A DNA stretch of 54,961 bases from Candidatus Fraserbacteria bacterium. GTDB taxonomy: Bacteria; Bipolaricaulota; Bipolaricaulia; RBG-16-55-9; JAJCYT01. Shown piece after piece: positions 43,452-50,949 of this stretch. Each line of letters begins with the position of its first letter. Within the stretch, counting starts at the first letter, position 1. The position numbers and the translations under genes were made by a program. The notes under the pieces are model-generated. The model was not told where the DNA came from. It saw only the letters and a list, made by a program, of their open reading frames with translations, and made no database searches. The stretch lies in assembly GCA_029262795.1 (NCBI GenBank), contig JAJCYT010000027.1, positions 1 through 54,961 of the forward strand, written 5' to 3'.

Positions 43452-44846
43452 ATGTCTAGAAAAGTTCTCTCGGCCTTGATGGCATTCACTCTAATTTTAG
43501 GGTTTGCAGTCGTTACAAAAGGGGATGTCACAGGCAGCTTTGATTTAAATATTCAGATGATTGCCATGGGCACCCAGACCGAAGCTGTGCAGTTCTTCTT
43601 CGATATTCAGGCTAACTTACAGGTCAACGTGACCTTGAGTGGTTTGACCATCGGTGCAGATATTGGTTTTGGGACCACAGGCATCGAATTTGCTATCATT
43701 AACTTGAACACCAGCCTTGGTGCACTTCAGGTCAATGACCAATTTGTATTCGCTGAACCATTTGGTTGTACATTGTACACCGGTGGCGGCGTTTCAAATT
43801 CCGCTGCTGGCGGTCCATCGGGTCAGTGCCCTGGCCAATTTGTAGTTGCAATTGGTGATGGCGATGGCGACGGTGTGATTGATGGCGAAGTTGGTTTTGT
43901 CAAAAAACGCATCGGCTTGGAACTCAACATTGCTGGTATTACTTTAAACAATTTGGCCATATTCGAAGACGTTGACTTCCCTGACATTCAGGGTGGTTCT
44001 AATCACGAACATGACCATTTTGATGGTACCATCCCATACGATCTTTTCACTGTGAACAACACCGTTGACGATCAAACTCCAACCTTTGGTTTTGGTGACG
44101 TCATCAGCGTGAGTGGTCAGACCGTATCTGGTATCACCGTAACAGGCCTCACGGCTTTCTGTGCCAATGGCCGTAACTACATTAAGAAACGTAGCTTCAA
44201 CTGGGAAGTTAACAAAGCTTGTACAGCTGGCTTTGGTAACGACAGTACCCCTCTTGAAGGCGGCGCAAAAACGCCATTGTTGTTCGAACGCGAAGACTTG
44301 ACCATTGAAGGCATCGAATTAGGCGGCATCATTTTGGACATCAGTACCACTTTTGTTCCTTTGGAGCCTATCTCTTCTGTGATCAACGCTTCTTTCACCT
44401 TGCTTGATTTGGCTGACATCACGGCCACGTTGACGTCTGACAACATCACCAACTTGGCATTTGATAGCCTCAGCTTGGCTGTCAGTTCCGGTAACTTGTC
44501 TGTTGCTTTGACAGACACCAATGGTGACTTACAGTTCGACGGCACCGAAACTTCTTTGAGCTTGGTGTTGAACCCGAATCAGAATCCAGCAGACTTGACC
44601 ATTAGCTTGGAATCTGATGCAAGTGGTTTGACGGATGCTTCATTTGCTTTGGGTATCAGCCGTGGTATCTTGAGCCTGGACACCACTACCGTTTTCTCCG
44701 GTAATGGTTCCGGTGACTTGGACTGGCAGTCTACGAGCTTCGCTTTGAGCGTCGATTATGGCAATGGTTTTGCCTTGACGGCACTCACAGGGTTCTCGCC
44801 TTCTGGTATCGGTACAGTGAACATCAACCTCGGCGTGGTTTTCTAA
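43452..44846 (+). CDS. Secreted beta-rich protein, possible outer-membrane or surface protein
   Basis: Not recognised. 464 residues with a signal peptide (about 1-24). The rest is Thr/Ser/Gly/Asn-rich alternating beta strands, with LTIEGIELGGIIL, ITNLAFDSLSLAVSSG and DLTISLESDASG, and low Lys/Arg content. The protein ends GVVF, and a terminal Phe is the BAM recognition feature of outer-membrane barrels. A DGDGDGVIDGE segment (about 138) is a calcium-binding type loop, and DTNGDLQFDG (about 356) another. GCAGGAGG precedes the ATG. Long leader and strong terminator suggest high expression. Monocistronic. Confidence 0.8.
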   Translation: MSRKVLSALMAFTLILGFAVVTKGDVTGSFDLNIQMIAMGTQTEAVQFFFDIQANLQVNVTLSGLTIGADIGFGTTGIEFAIINLNTSLGALQVNDQFVFAEPFGCTLYTGGGVSNSAAGGPSGQCPGQFVVAIGDGDGDGVIDGEVGFVKKRIGLELNIAGITLNNLAIFEDVDFPDIQGGSNHEHDHFDGTIPYDLFTVNNTVDDQTPTFGFGDVISVSGQTVSGITVTGLTAFCANGRNYIKKRSFNWEVNKACTAGFGNDSTPLEGGAKTPLLFEREDLTIEGIELGGIILDISTTFVPLEPISSVINASFTLLDLADITATLTSDNITNLAFDSLSLAVSSGNLSVALTDTNGDLQFDGTETSLSLVLNPNQNPADLTISLESDASGLTDASFALGISRGILSLDTTTVFSGNGSGDLDWQSTSFALSVDYGNGFALTALTGFSPSGIGTVNINLGVVF

Positions 44847-44873
44847 AAACAAAAACAATCTGAGTGAAAAAAC

Positions 44874-44909
44874 ATCAAGGGGAGTTTCAGCAATGAAACT
44901 CCCCTTGAT
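44874..44909 (-). terminator. Minus-oriented terminator behind the secreted-protein gene
   Basis: A perfect 15-bp stem (ATCAAGGGGAGTTTC and complement, 6-nt loop). On the minus strand it is followed by GTTTTTT; on the plus strand no T-run follows. Confidence 0.65.
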
Positions 44910-44988
44910 TAAAAGAGTCGTTGCATTTTGGCTCTGTAATCAAAGAATATTTTAACTCTTTCTTTGGCCAAAGAAACACTCAAACCCC

Positions 44989-45028
44989 AAAGAGAGCGCA
45001 CCTTCGCGGTGCGCTCTCTTACTTTTTT
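44989..45028 (+). terminator. Terminator of the secreted-protein gene
   Basis: AAGAGAGCGCACC and its complement around a TTCG loop, then ACTTTTTT. A strong intrinsic terminator. Confidence 0.93.
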
Positions 45029-45413
45029 AGCTATTTTCTCCGAATCATTTCTCTTTAATAAATAGAATTTGTTACCATGATTAAATTTTGAGATGACTTG
45101 CTGTGTCGATGTCTCAAACTCATGCTTGCAGATCCAAAAATATTATCTAAGCTGCAAATGACATTCTTTAATGAATAGCACTGCTACGATCAAATCAGAC
45201 AAACTTATGACTATACGATGCGCAGATCCTTATTGTCGTAAATAGGGAGAAAATACCCCTGCCTTTAGGCAGGCCGTTTTGAACAAGGCCTCTATGAATA
45301 GAAGAATGAGTTATCGAAAAAGTGCTCATTGAGTGTTTGATTTAAAATATCATCTGGGTGGATAACGAAACATAGAAACCCGGTGTTGCGAGGGGAAGTT
45401 ACACATAGCTTCA
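45029..45413. other. Intergenic region with one short hairpin
   Basis: 385 bp without a credible ORF. One hairpin CCTGCCT/AGGCAGG (45258-45273) and a GTTATC/GATAAC pair (about 45311/45361) are seen; neither is followed by T residues. Confidence 0.4.
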
Positions 45414-45534
45414 GAGAATAGGTGAGGCAAAATTGTGCCAGCAAAGAAGTGTATATTCTCAGTGTTCGCATGGGAGAGGATCATGCGAATTTCATTTGCC
45501 ACTGAGCTTAAAGCTACAGGCTTCCAGCCGGTAG
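45414..45534 (+). ncRNA. Structured leader or small RNA upstream of the YbaK-like gene
   Basis: Consecutive perfect stems. GAGAATA/TATTCTC (45414/45454) encloses GGCA/TGCC. CTCAGTG/CACTGAG (45458/45500) encloses TTCGCATG/CATGCGAA (45465/45482). Then comes CTAC-GGC/GCC-GTAG (45514-45534). The first two stems share three bases, so they may be alternatives, as in a switch. It resembles no riboswitch class I can name. Plus strand assumed because the downstream gene is plus. Confidence 0.5.
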
Positions 45535-45548
45535 TCGTTTACTGCTTG

Positions 45549-45577
45549 TTGTGGCAGAAAAACACCACTGATAAAAT
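45549..45577 (+). promoter_or_regulatory. Predicted promoter of the YbaK-like gene
   Basis: TTGTGG, a 17-bp spacer and TAAAAT. Transcription would start near 45584, after the structured element, so that element could be either a separate RNA or the leader of a longer transcript. Confidence 0.4.
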
Positions 45578-45613
45578 AGTGTTTAATTCAACCTTGTTCA
45601 TAAAGGAGATATC

Positions 45614-46087
45614 ATGGCCTCTGCTGTGGAGCGCGTTCAACAGACATTACAACAGCTTGGAATTAAGGCTGAGGTTGTGCTTCTTGAGCAAAGTGCCAGA
45701 ACCGCTCAACAGGCAGCCGATGCATTGGGTACCACTGTGCCACAAATTATCAAAAGCTTGATTTTTATGGCAGGGGACGCGCCTTTATTGGTCGAAACCT
45801 CTGGCAGTAATCGGGTAGATGTTCAGAAACTCGAAGCCTTGCTTGATCAGCCGATCCGACGTGCCAACGCGGATGAAGTTCGCCAATGGACAGGTTTTGC
45901 CATTGGCGGTATTCCTCCTGTGGGGCATGCACATGCCATCAAAACGCTGATTGATCAGGATTTGATGCAATATGACGATTTGTTTGCAGCTGGTGGTATT
46001 CCTGAAGCCATTTTTAAAACCACACCACAAGATTTACTCGAAATGACCAATGGCCAATTGGCAGATGTCAAAGAAGATTCAGGCTAA
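45614..46087 (+). CDS. YbaK/EbsC-type aminoacyl-tRNA deacylase
   Basis: 157 residues of the YbaK/ProX editing-domain fold that hydrolyses mischarged tRNA (Cys-tRNA-Pro or Ala-tRNA-Pro in known members). Seen: TAQQAADALGT, QIIKSLIFMAG with the conserved Lys, and IGGIPPVGHAHA, the hallmark loop. The ribosome site AAAGGAGAT before the ATG is near perfect. Preceded by a structured RNA element and closed by a terminator. Monocistronic. Confidence 0.92.
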   Translation: MASAVERVQQTLQQLGIKAEVVLLEQSARTAQQAADALGTTVPQIIKSLIFMAGDAPLLVETSGSNRVDVQKLEALLDQPIRRANADEVRQWTGFAIGGIPPVGHAHAIKTLIDQDLMQYDDLFAAGGIPEAIFKTTPQDLLEMTNGQLADVKEDSG

Positions 46088-46113
46088 TGACAATTTTATT
46101 TTCTATCATTAAC

Positions 46114-46150
46114 AAAGCCTGACATGTGACACACATGTCAGGCTTTCTGT
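46114..46150 (+). terminator. Terminator of the YbaK-like gene
   Basis: A 15-bp perfect stem (AAAGCCTGACATGTG and complement, 3-nt loop) with the tail CTTTCTGTTCT. Confidence 0.8.
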
Positions 46151-46291
46151 TCTAGAGTTCTTTTGTCGCCTCAACAAGAATATTTTTGAAATGTAAATTT
46201 TTTTGTAATCCTCTTCAGGTTGAGGAAACTGTTTTAATAGAATTGCATATTAATTATATATTAATATTTAAAAAGAATACTTTTGAAACCA

Positions 46292-46319
46292 TTGACAAAC
46301 ATATTTAATCGTGTATAAT
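46292..46319 (+). promoter_or_regulatory. Near-consensus promoter of the c-di-GMP riboswitch transcript
   Basis: TTGACA, a 16-bp spacer and TATAAT, the best sigma70-type match in the window. Transcription should start near 46326, 35 nt before the aptamer. Confidence 0.8.
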
Positions 46320-46360
46320 ATCTTTTAAAAGTAGTTTCAAATATTTAATCTCTTAAAACA

Positions 46361-46527
46361 TTGATCCGCACGATAATGGCAAACCTATCGCAAGGTGGGG
46401 ACGCAAAGCCAACGGATCCTCGAAATTATCAGGCAAAGCCAGTTTTGGTAGGATAATTTCACTTGAAGTGTGTTGACATTTCTCTCAAGAGGATGGCCGG
46501 GTTACCGAAGCGAATAAGCGAGGTCAA
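46361..46527 (+). promoter_or_regulatory. Cyclic di-GMP-I (GEMM-I) riboswitch aptamer with enlarged P3
   Basis: P1 pairs TTGATCCGC (46361) with GCGAGGTCAA (46518). P2 has the conserved GGCAAACC (46379), a GCAA tetraloop and GGGACGCAAAGCC (46398-46410). The 3' side has GATGGCCGGGTTACCG (46492-46507), matching the GEMM-I GGTAGCCGGGTTACCG segment. P3 is CGG plus ATCCTC (46413-46421) with GAGGAT and CCG (46490-46500). Between its arms is an insert of about 68 nt holding a 9-bp hairpin GAAATTATC/GATAATTTC. Ordinary GEMM-I aptamers are about 80-110 nt; this is 167. It precedes two secreted-protein genes and a c-di-GMP enzyme gene. Confidence 0.92.
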
Positions 46528-46892
46528 ACTGCTATGCGTTTAGGTGTACTCTTGAGTGGGTGTGTTTTATTCGGAAAATTCAATGTTCCTTCTCTAAGTT
46601 TCATTTCCCTTTCTTCAAATTTGTGCACCTGTTCTATCAAACATGATTCTAATAGATTTTCAGAGAGGGAGGGGTTGTAACTCACTTCTAATGATCCCTC
46701 TGGTATGTAGGGCTAGAGGGTTCTAAAGCTGCAAAGGCTTTTTTAATAAAAAGCACTGAGGTTATCGTTGCTAAAAGCAACAATTAGAATGCTGTATGAA
46801 AAATAGGTTTTTTTGGCAAAGAGAGTTTTGTTGCTCTCTTTATGTTCGTCAGTTTATGGCGATTCACATTGTTTTAAGGGGGGAATGTTTCA
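46528..46892 (+). promoter_or_regulatory. Expression platform / long leader after the riboswitch
   Basis: 365 nt without a gene. A CCCTCT/AGAGGG hairpin (46696/46715) is followed by AAAGC/GCTTT plus TTT (46725-46744), a weak terminator candidate that the aptamer might control. No antiterminator pairing could be proven by eye. Confidence 0.4.
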
Positions 46893-47264
46893 ATGAAAGT
46901 AGGAAAATTTTTTATGGTAGGGTTTTTATCCCTATTGATGACTTCCATCGGATCTTTAGCGATTGTAGAGGCAGCTGAGGATGCGGAAGACAAAATTAAA
47001 AATGAATTCAATTCAAAACTAATTATTCAAGCCAATCAACAAATTATTTTTATTGTTAATCAATTCCGAATTGATATTCAGCGTGCCATTAGCTTTGAAA
47101 GAATGTTGACCTTGGCTCAGTCTGCAGAAAAAGCCATTTTCAGTGTGATTGATGCACTCGAAGAAATGATGGGGCCGATTGAATTTAATCCCTTTTATAT
47201 CACTGTTTGCAACAGAAGGGTGGCAGACTGTGTGGTATTTGATCCCCCTAAACTGATTGGTTAA
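46893..47264 (+). CDS. Small secreted protein, c-di-GMP-riboswitch controlled (paralog 1)
   Basis: Family not recognised. 123 residues: signal peptide (about 1-27, ending VEAA), a charged helical region (about 28-95), then the C-terminal signature FYITVC (about 103) with DCVVFDPPKLIG at the very end. Two Cys flank a short basic loop and may form a disulfide. A close structural paralog of identical length follows 46 bp later. It is the first coding region after the GEMM-I riboswitch, so c-di-GMP very probably controls its expression. Likely exported to periplasm or surface. Confidence 0.85.
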   Translation: MKVGKFFMVGFLSLLMTSIGSLAIVEAAEDAEDKIKNEFNSKLIIQANQQIIFIVNQFRIDIQRAISFERMLTLAQSAEKAIFSVIDALEEMMGPIEFNPFYITVCNRRVADCVVFDPPKLIG

Positions 47265-47310
47265 AGCACGCAGGAAGGTTCAAAATTGAATTTAAGGTTA
47301 AGGAGAACAA

Positions 47311-47682
47311 GTGATTAAGCAGAAGAAATTTGGTTTGATGTTGATTTTATTGCTGTTTGTTTCCATTTTTACTGTACCTGTATTGGCCGATGATGATGCC
47401 GGCAATAAACAAGCAACCGCTGAAAAAATGACCAAAGAAATTAATAAAACAAATAAGGAGATTAAAAAATTAGTTAAAAAGGCAACCAAAGAGCTTGAAA
47501 ATTCAGACAAGAAAGATGAAATGGACCGCATTGCCAAAAGCACAGAAAAGAAGGTTTTTAAGCTGGTTGATAAGCTGATCAAAAAATATCCATCTGTGAC
47601 ATTTACACCTTTTTATATCACCGTGTGTAGCAAAATAATTGATTATTGTGTGACATTTGATCCACCAACCCTGATTGGGTAA
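47311..47682 (+). CDS. Small secreted protein, c-di-GMP-riboswitch controlled (paralog 2)
   Basis: 123 residues: signal peptide (about 1-26, ending PVLAD), a very Lys/Glu-rich helical, possibly coiled-coil region (about 30-95), and the same C-terminal signature FYITVC and DYCVTFDPPTLIG as paralog 1. The helical part is far more basic than in paralog 1, so the N-terminal region diverged while the tail was kept. GTG start with AAGGAG 5 nt upstream. The 46-bp gap has no terminator, so it shares the riboswitch transcript. Confidence 0.85.
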   Translation: MIKQKKFGLMLILLLFVSIFTVPVLADDDAGNKQATAEKMTKEINKTNKEIKKLVKKATKELENSDKKDEMDRIAKSTEKKVFKLVDKLIKKYPSVTFTPFYITVCSKIIDYCVTFDPPTLIG

Positions 47683-47696
47683 AAGCATTTTTACGC

Positions 47697-47757
47697 AAAG
47701 GAGGACGGCTTAATCGAGGTTGACCACCATCAACTTGGCGGTTAAGCAGCCAGCATG
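47697..47757 (+). promoter_or_regulatory. Ribosome site separated from its start codon by a hairpin
   Basis: AAAGGAGG (47697-47704) lies 50 nt before the ATG at 47755. Between them GCTTAA/TTAAGC (47708/47742) and GTTGA/TCAAC (47719/47730) form a stem-loop. If it folds, only about 10 nt separate the site from the ATG. No other ribosome site or in-frame start is available. Confidence 0.5.
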
Positions 47758-49779
47758 AGTAAACCAAAATTTATTTTCAAAGCAGGCAGTTACATTGACC
47801 GTGTGGTTCGAGGCAGTTACCAAGGACAATTGATTGCTGAGGCGAATCAGTTTGACATCATGCGCCATGTCTTTCCTGAGCGATTTACATTTTGCTTAAC
47901 CATACCGGAAGATCAACATGAATTTGAATGCTTTTATTTGTTGGAAGGGGAGCTTAAGTATCTGGATTCGGATAGCGAAACTATCTTGACTTCAGGAGAT
48001 TATATCTCGCGCCACCTTATCCAAGATATTGCCTACTTTGAGGCACAAACAGAAGTGATTATGTTGGCTTTTTCCGCCCCTGGAGCGTTTAACGTGCTTC
48101 GTGAGGAAACCAAAGAATTTTATGAAATGGCCAAGCAAATTGAAGCGGCCGAGTATGTAGATGGCCATTGTCGCAGGATTCAACGCTGGGCAGGACAGGT
48201 TGGTGACAAACTTGGGTTGTCCAACGAACAGATTGCCAATACATTGTTTGCTGCATTTTTCCACGACTTAGGCAAAGCCAAAGTGCCCAAAGATATTTTG
48301 CAGAAAAAAACACCCCTCACTCATGAGGAATGGGCGTTGATGAAACAACACCCTACCTGGGGACGTCAAATGTTGGAAGAAAATGAAATGTTGTGTGTTA
48401 CTGGACCTATTGTGGAGCAAATTCATGAAAATGTAGACGGATCAGGGTATCCATTTGGACTCAGAGACGAAGCCATATGCCTTGAAGCCAAAATCATTTC
48501 AGTGACAGAAGCCTATGATGCAATGATGATGGATCGCCCTTACCGCCATCCCTTTGTTCAGTCCGAAGCGATTGAACAACTGAAGCAAGGCATCGATACC
48601 CTGTTTGACAGCAGTGTGGTTGCGGCCTTTATTGAAGTGCTGGACGAACAACAAGGCGAAATTGCAGCGATCCAAAAAGACTGGGCCAATCAGGAATTTA
48701 CGTTGTTGCGCCAAAGGGAATCGTTTTTAAACATCGGCAAAGAAATTTTACGAGGCAAAGACATCGAAAAGATTCTCAACGATGTTGTCACGGGTATCAC
48801 ACAATTTACGCCGTTTCAAAATGCCACTCTAGCGTTGTTTGGGTCAGCTGTTGCACCAAAACGGCTGGAGCATGCTGTTGTGGAGCAAATGGCCTTTTCT
48901 GACAATGACAAAGCCATTCACCACCATTTTTTATTCGATTTACTTGAGCCCAGCCAGCGTTTTCAATTGTTAGAAAAAAAGTTTAAACTGGGCCAATCTT
49001 ACTTTCTTCAGCACCAAGATATCCCCTGTGACCATTCGGTGAATGAAATGACGGGTCACAATGATGCAAAGGATTTGTTGGTCATTCCGCTGTGGGTTAG
49101 CAATGAAGAACTGATTGGCCTAATCACGGTAGAAGCCCATATGGGTGATCAGTCACCAACTGCCGAAGTGTTGGAACCCATTGAAATGTTTGCCAACTTG
49201 GCGTCGATTGCGGTGATTGAAGCCAAGCAAAAACAACAGTTGCGCGAAATGGCCATTCGTGACCAATTGACACAATTGTACAATCGACGTTATCTCAGCG
49301 AAGTGATTGAAGTTGAGCAGGCGCGCGCCCAACGTCAGTACACGCCAATTTCGCTTATGATGATTGACTTTATTGGATTTCATGACCTTAACAATCGCTT
49401 TGGACATCTTGAAGGTGATCGGATTTTGGCTGAAGTGGCTGCCTTATTTAAGAAAAGTATCCGCAAAACAGATACAATCATTCGTTATGGTGGAGATGAG
49501 TTTTTACTGGTCATGCCTGAAACTTCTGAAGGCAATGCTCACAAAGTGAGTGAACGGTTCAAAAAACTATTGCAAGAAACAGATTTTGGCCTGGACTTCA
49601 ATGTGGCTGTGCGCACCGGCATTGCCAATTGGAATCCGTATAGTACCGAATCCTTTAATGAAGTGTTGGAGGAAGCAGATCAGTGGATGTACAGTAACAA
49701 CCGTCATCCAGCTTTAGATGTATTAGAGCCTGAACCTGAAAAATTGATCGCTTATCAAAATGGTCATGCCCCTGTCTAA
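47755..49779 (+). CDS. Cupin-HD-GYP-GAF-GGDEF c-di-GMP enzyme
   Basis: 674 residues, soluble. An N-terminal cupin-like barrel (about 10-115, ECFYLLEGELKYLDSDSE) may be a sensor. The HD-GYP phosphodiesterase domain (about 130-300) has HDLGKAKVP (about 170) and HENVDGSGYP (about 223), both intact. A GAF-like domain spans about 315-490. The GGDEF diguanylate cyclase (about 500-655) has RYGGDEF intact at about 577 and an RKTD product-inhibition site five residues earlier. It can therefore in principle both make and degrade c-di-GMP. It lies 72 bp after the riboswitch-controlled secreted genes, probably on the same transcript. Confidence 0.95.
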   Translation: MSKPKFIFKAGSYIDRVVRGSYQGQLIAEANQFDIMRHVFPERFTFCLTIPEDQHEFECFYLLEGELKYLDSDSETILTSGDYISRHLIQDIAYFEAQTEVIMLAFSAPGAFNVLREETKEFYEMAKQIEAAEYVDGHCRRIQRWAGQVGDKLGLSNEQIANTLFAAFFHDLGKAKVPKDILQKKTPLTHEEWALMKQHPTWGRQMLEENEMLCVTGPIVEQIHENVDGSGYPFGLRDEAICLEAKIISVTEAYDAMMMDRPYRHPFVQSEAIEQLKQGIDTLFDSSVVAAFIEVLDEQQGEIAAIQKDWANQEFTLLRQRESFLNIGKEILRGKDIEKILNDVVTGITQFTPFQNATLALFGSAVAPKRLEHAVVEQMAFSDNDKAIHHHFLFDLLEPSQRFQLLEKKFKLGQSYFLQHQDIPCDHSVNEMTGHNDAKDLLVIPLWVSNEELIGLITVEAHMGDQSPTAEVLEPIEMFANLASIAVIEAKQKQQLREMAIRDQLTQLYNRRYLSEVIEVEQARAQRQYTPISLMMIDFIGFHDLNNRFGHLEGDRILAEVAALFKKSIRKTDTIIRYGGDEFLLVMPETSEGNAHKVSERFKKLLQETDFGLDFNVAVRTGIANWNPYSTESFNEVLEEADQWMYSNNRHPALDVLEPEPEKLIAYQNGHAPV

Positions 49780-49821
49780 ATCCTCGATAGAATGATTAAA
49801 TTGCCTTGCTGACTGCCCAAC

Positions 49822-49849
49822 TTGTGTTTTAACCCTTCTTGTTCATAAT
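49822..49849 (+). promoter_or_regulatory. Predicted promoter of mutY (leaderless arrangement)
   Basis: TTGTGT, a 16-bp spacer and CATAAT. The -10 ends 8 bp before the GTG start. Confidence 0.5.
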
Positions 49850-49857
49850 GCGTTGGT

Positions 49858-50949
49858 GTGATAAAGAAAAAACAGCGACAGCTTATTCAAACCGGACTTC
49901 TCGATTGGTATGCCAAACATCAGCGAGATCTGCCCTGGCGCAGAACCAGTGACCCTTATGCCATTTGGATTTCTGAGATCATGTTGCAACAAACCCAAGT
50001 GGCAACTGCAAAACCTTATTACAAAAATTTCCTGGAAAAATTTCCAACCGTTGAAGCCTTGGCCAAAGCACCGGTTGACGATGTGCTTAAATCTTGGGAA
50101 GGGCTCGGTTATTATTCACGTGCTCGAAACATGTATCGGGCTGCGATAGAGATTGTCGAGCATCACAATGGTCAACTGCCACAGTCGGTTGAAGAACTTT
50201 TAAAGCTGCCAGGGATTGGCCCTTACACAGCCGGTGCCATCGCCAGCATTGCCTTTGGATTGGATGAGCCTGTACTGGATGGCAATGTGATTCGTGTGGC
50301 AAGTCGCTTGTTTCGTATCCACGAAAATCCAAAAGATGCCAGTACTCAAAAGAAGCTCTGGGCACTGGCCAGGGATTTGATTCCAATTGGCGAAGCAAGT
50401 TTTTTTAATCAAGCCTTGATGGATTTGGGTGCAACTATTTGTATTCCCAAGAAACCGCACTGTTTGGTTTGTCCGCTACATGATGTTTGTGAGGCCAGGC
50501 AACACAACGAGCAGGATCAATTGCCCCTCAAAATTAAACGCCCCAAAACACCGCATTATGACATAGGGGTGGGGGTGGTGTGGAAAGGTGATCAATTTCT
50601 TTTGGTTCAACGGCCCAAAGAGGGGTTACTTGGTAGTTTGTGGGAGTTTCCTGGTGGTGAGCAAAATGAAGGTGAAACGTTGGAGATCTGTGTGAGCCGT
50701 CATGTTAAAGAAAAGCTGGGTGTGAAAATTAAATTCAATCATCACATCACCACGGTCAAGCACGGCTTTACCCACTTTAAAATTACTGTCCATGCGTTTG
50801 ACTGCAAATATGTTTCAGGCAAGCCAAAAGCAAATGGGATACAAGATTGGGCTTGGGTGAAATTTGAAGAATTAGACAATTATGCACTTCCAAAAGCCAC
50901 ACATAAGGTGGTTCAATGTTTGGAAAGATCAATGATTATTGAACCATAG
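49858..50949 (+). CDS. mutY: Adenine DNA glycosylase
   Basis: Removes A paired with 8-oxoG. 363 residues: RDLPWRRTSDPYAIWISEIMLQ with the catalytic Glu (about 40), the HhH motif LPGIGPYTAGAI, the catalytic Asp in DEPVLDGNVIR (about 141), and the Fe-S loop C-x6-C-x2-C-x5-C (about 201-217). A C-terminal NUDIX-like domain (about 235-355, FPGGEQNEGETL) reads 8-oxoG. GTG start with no Shine-Dalgarno sequence. Its end overlaps the convergent aminotransferase by 14 bp. Confidence 0.96.
   Translation: MIKKKQRQLIQTGLLDWYAKHQRDLPWRRTSDPYAIWISEIMLQQTQVATAKPYYKNFLEKFPTVEALAKAPVDDVLKSWEGLGYYSRARNMYRAAIEIVEHHNGQLPQSVEELLKLPGIGPYTAGAIASIAFGLDEPVLDGNVIRVASRLFRIHENPKDASTQKKLWALARDLIPIGEASFFNQALMDLGATICIPKKPHCLVCPLHDVCEARQHNEQDQLPLKIKRPKTPHYDIGVGVVWKGDQFLLVQRPKEGLLGSLWEFPGGEQNEGETLEICVSRHVKEKLGVKIKFNHHITTVKHGFTHFKITVHAFDCKYVSGKPKANGIQDWAWVKFEELDNYALPKATHKVVQCLERSMIIEP

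Noticed and set aside
45435..45761. Plus-strand ORF of 108 codons overlapping the YbaK-like gene start
   Set aside because: Its first half is the structured RNA region and its second half is the YbaK gene in another frame.
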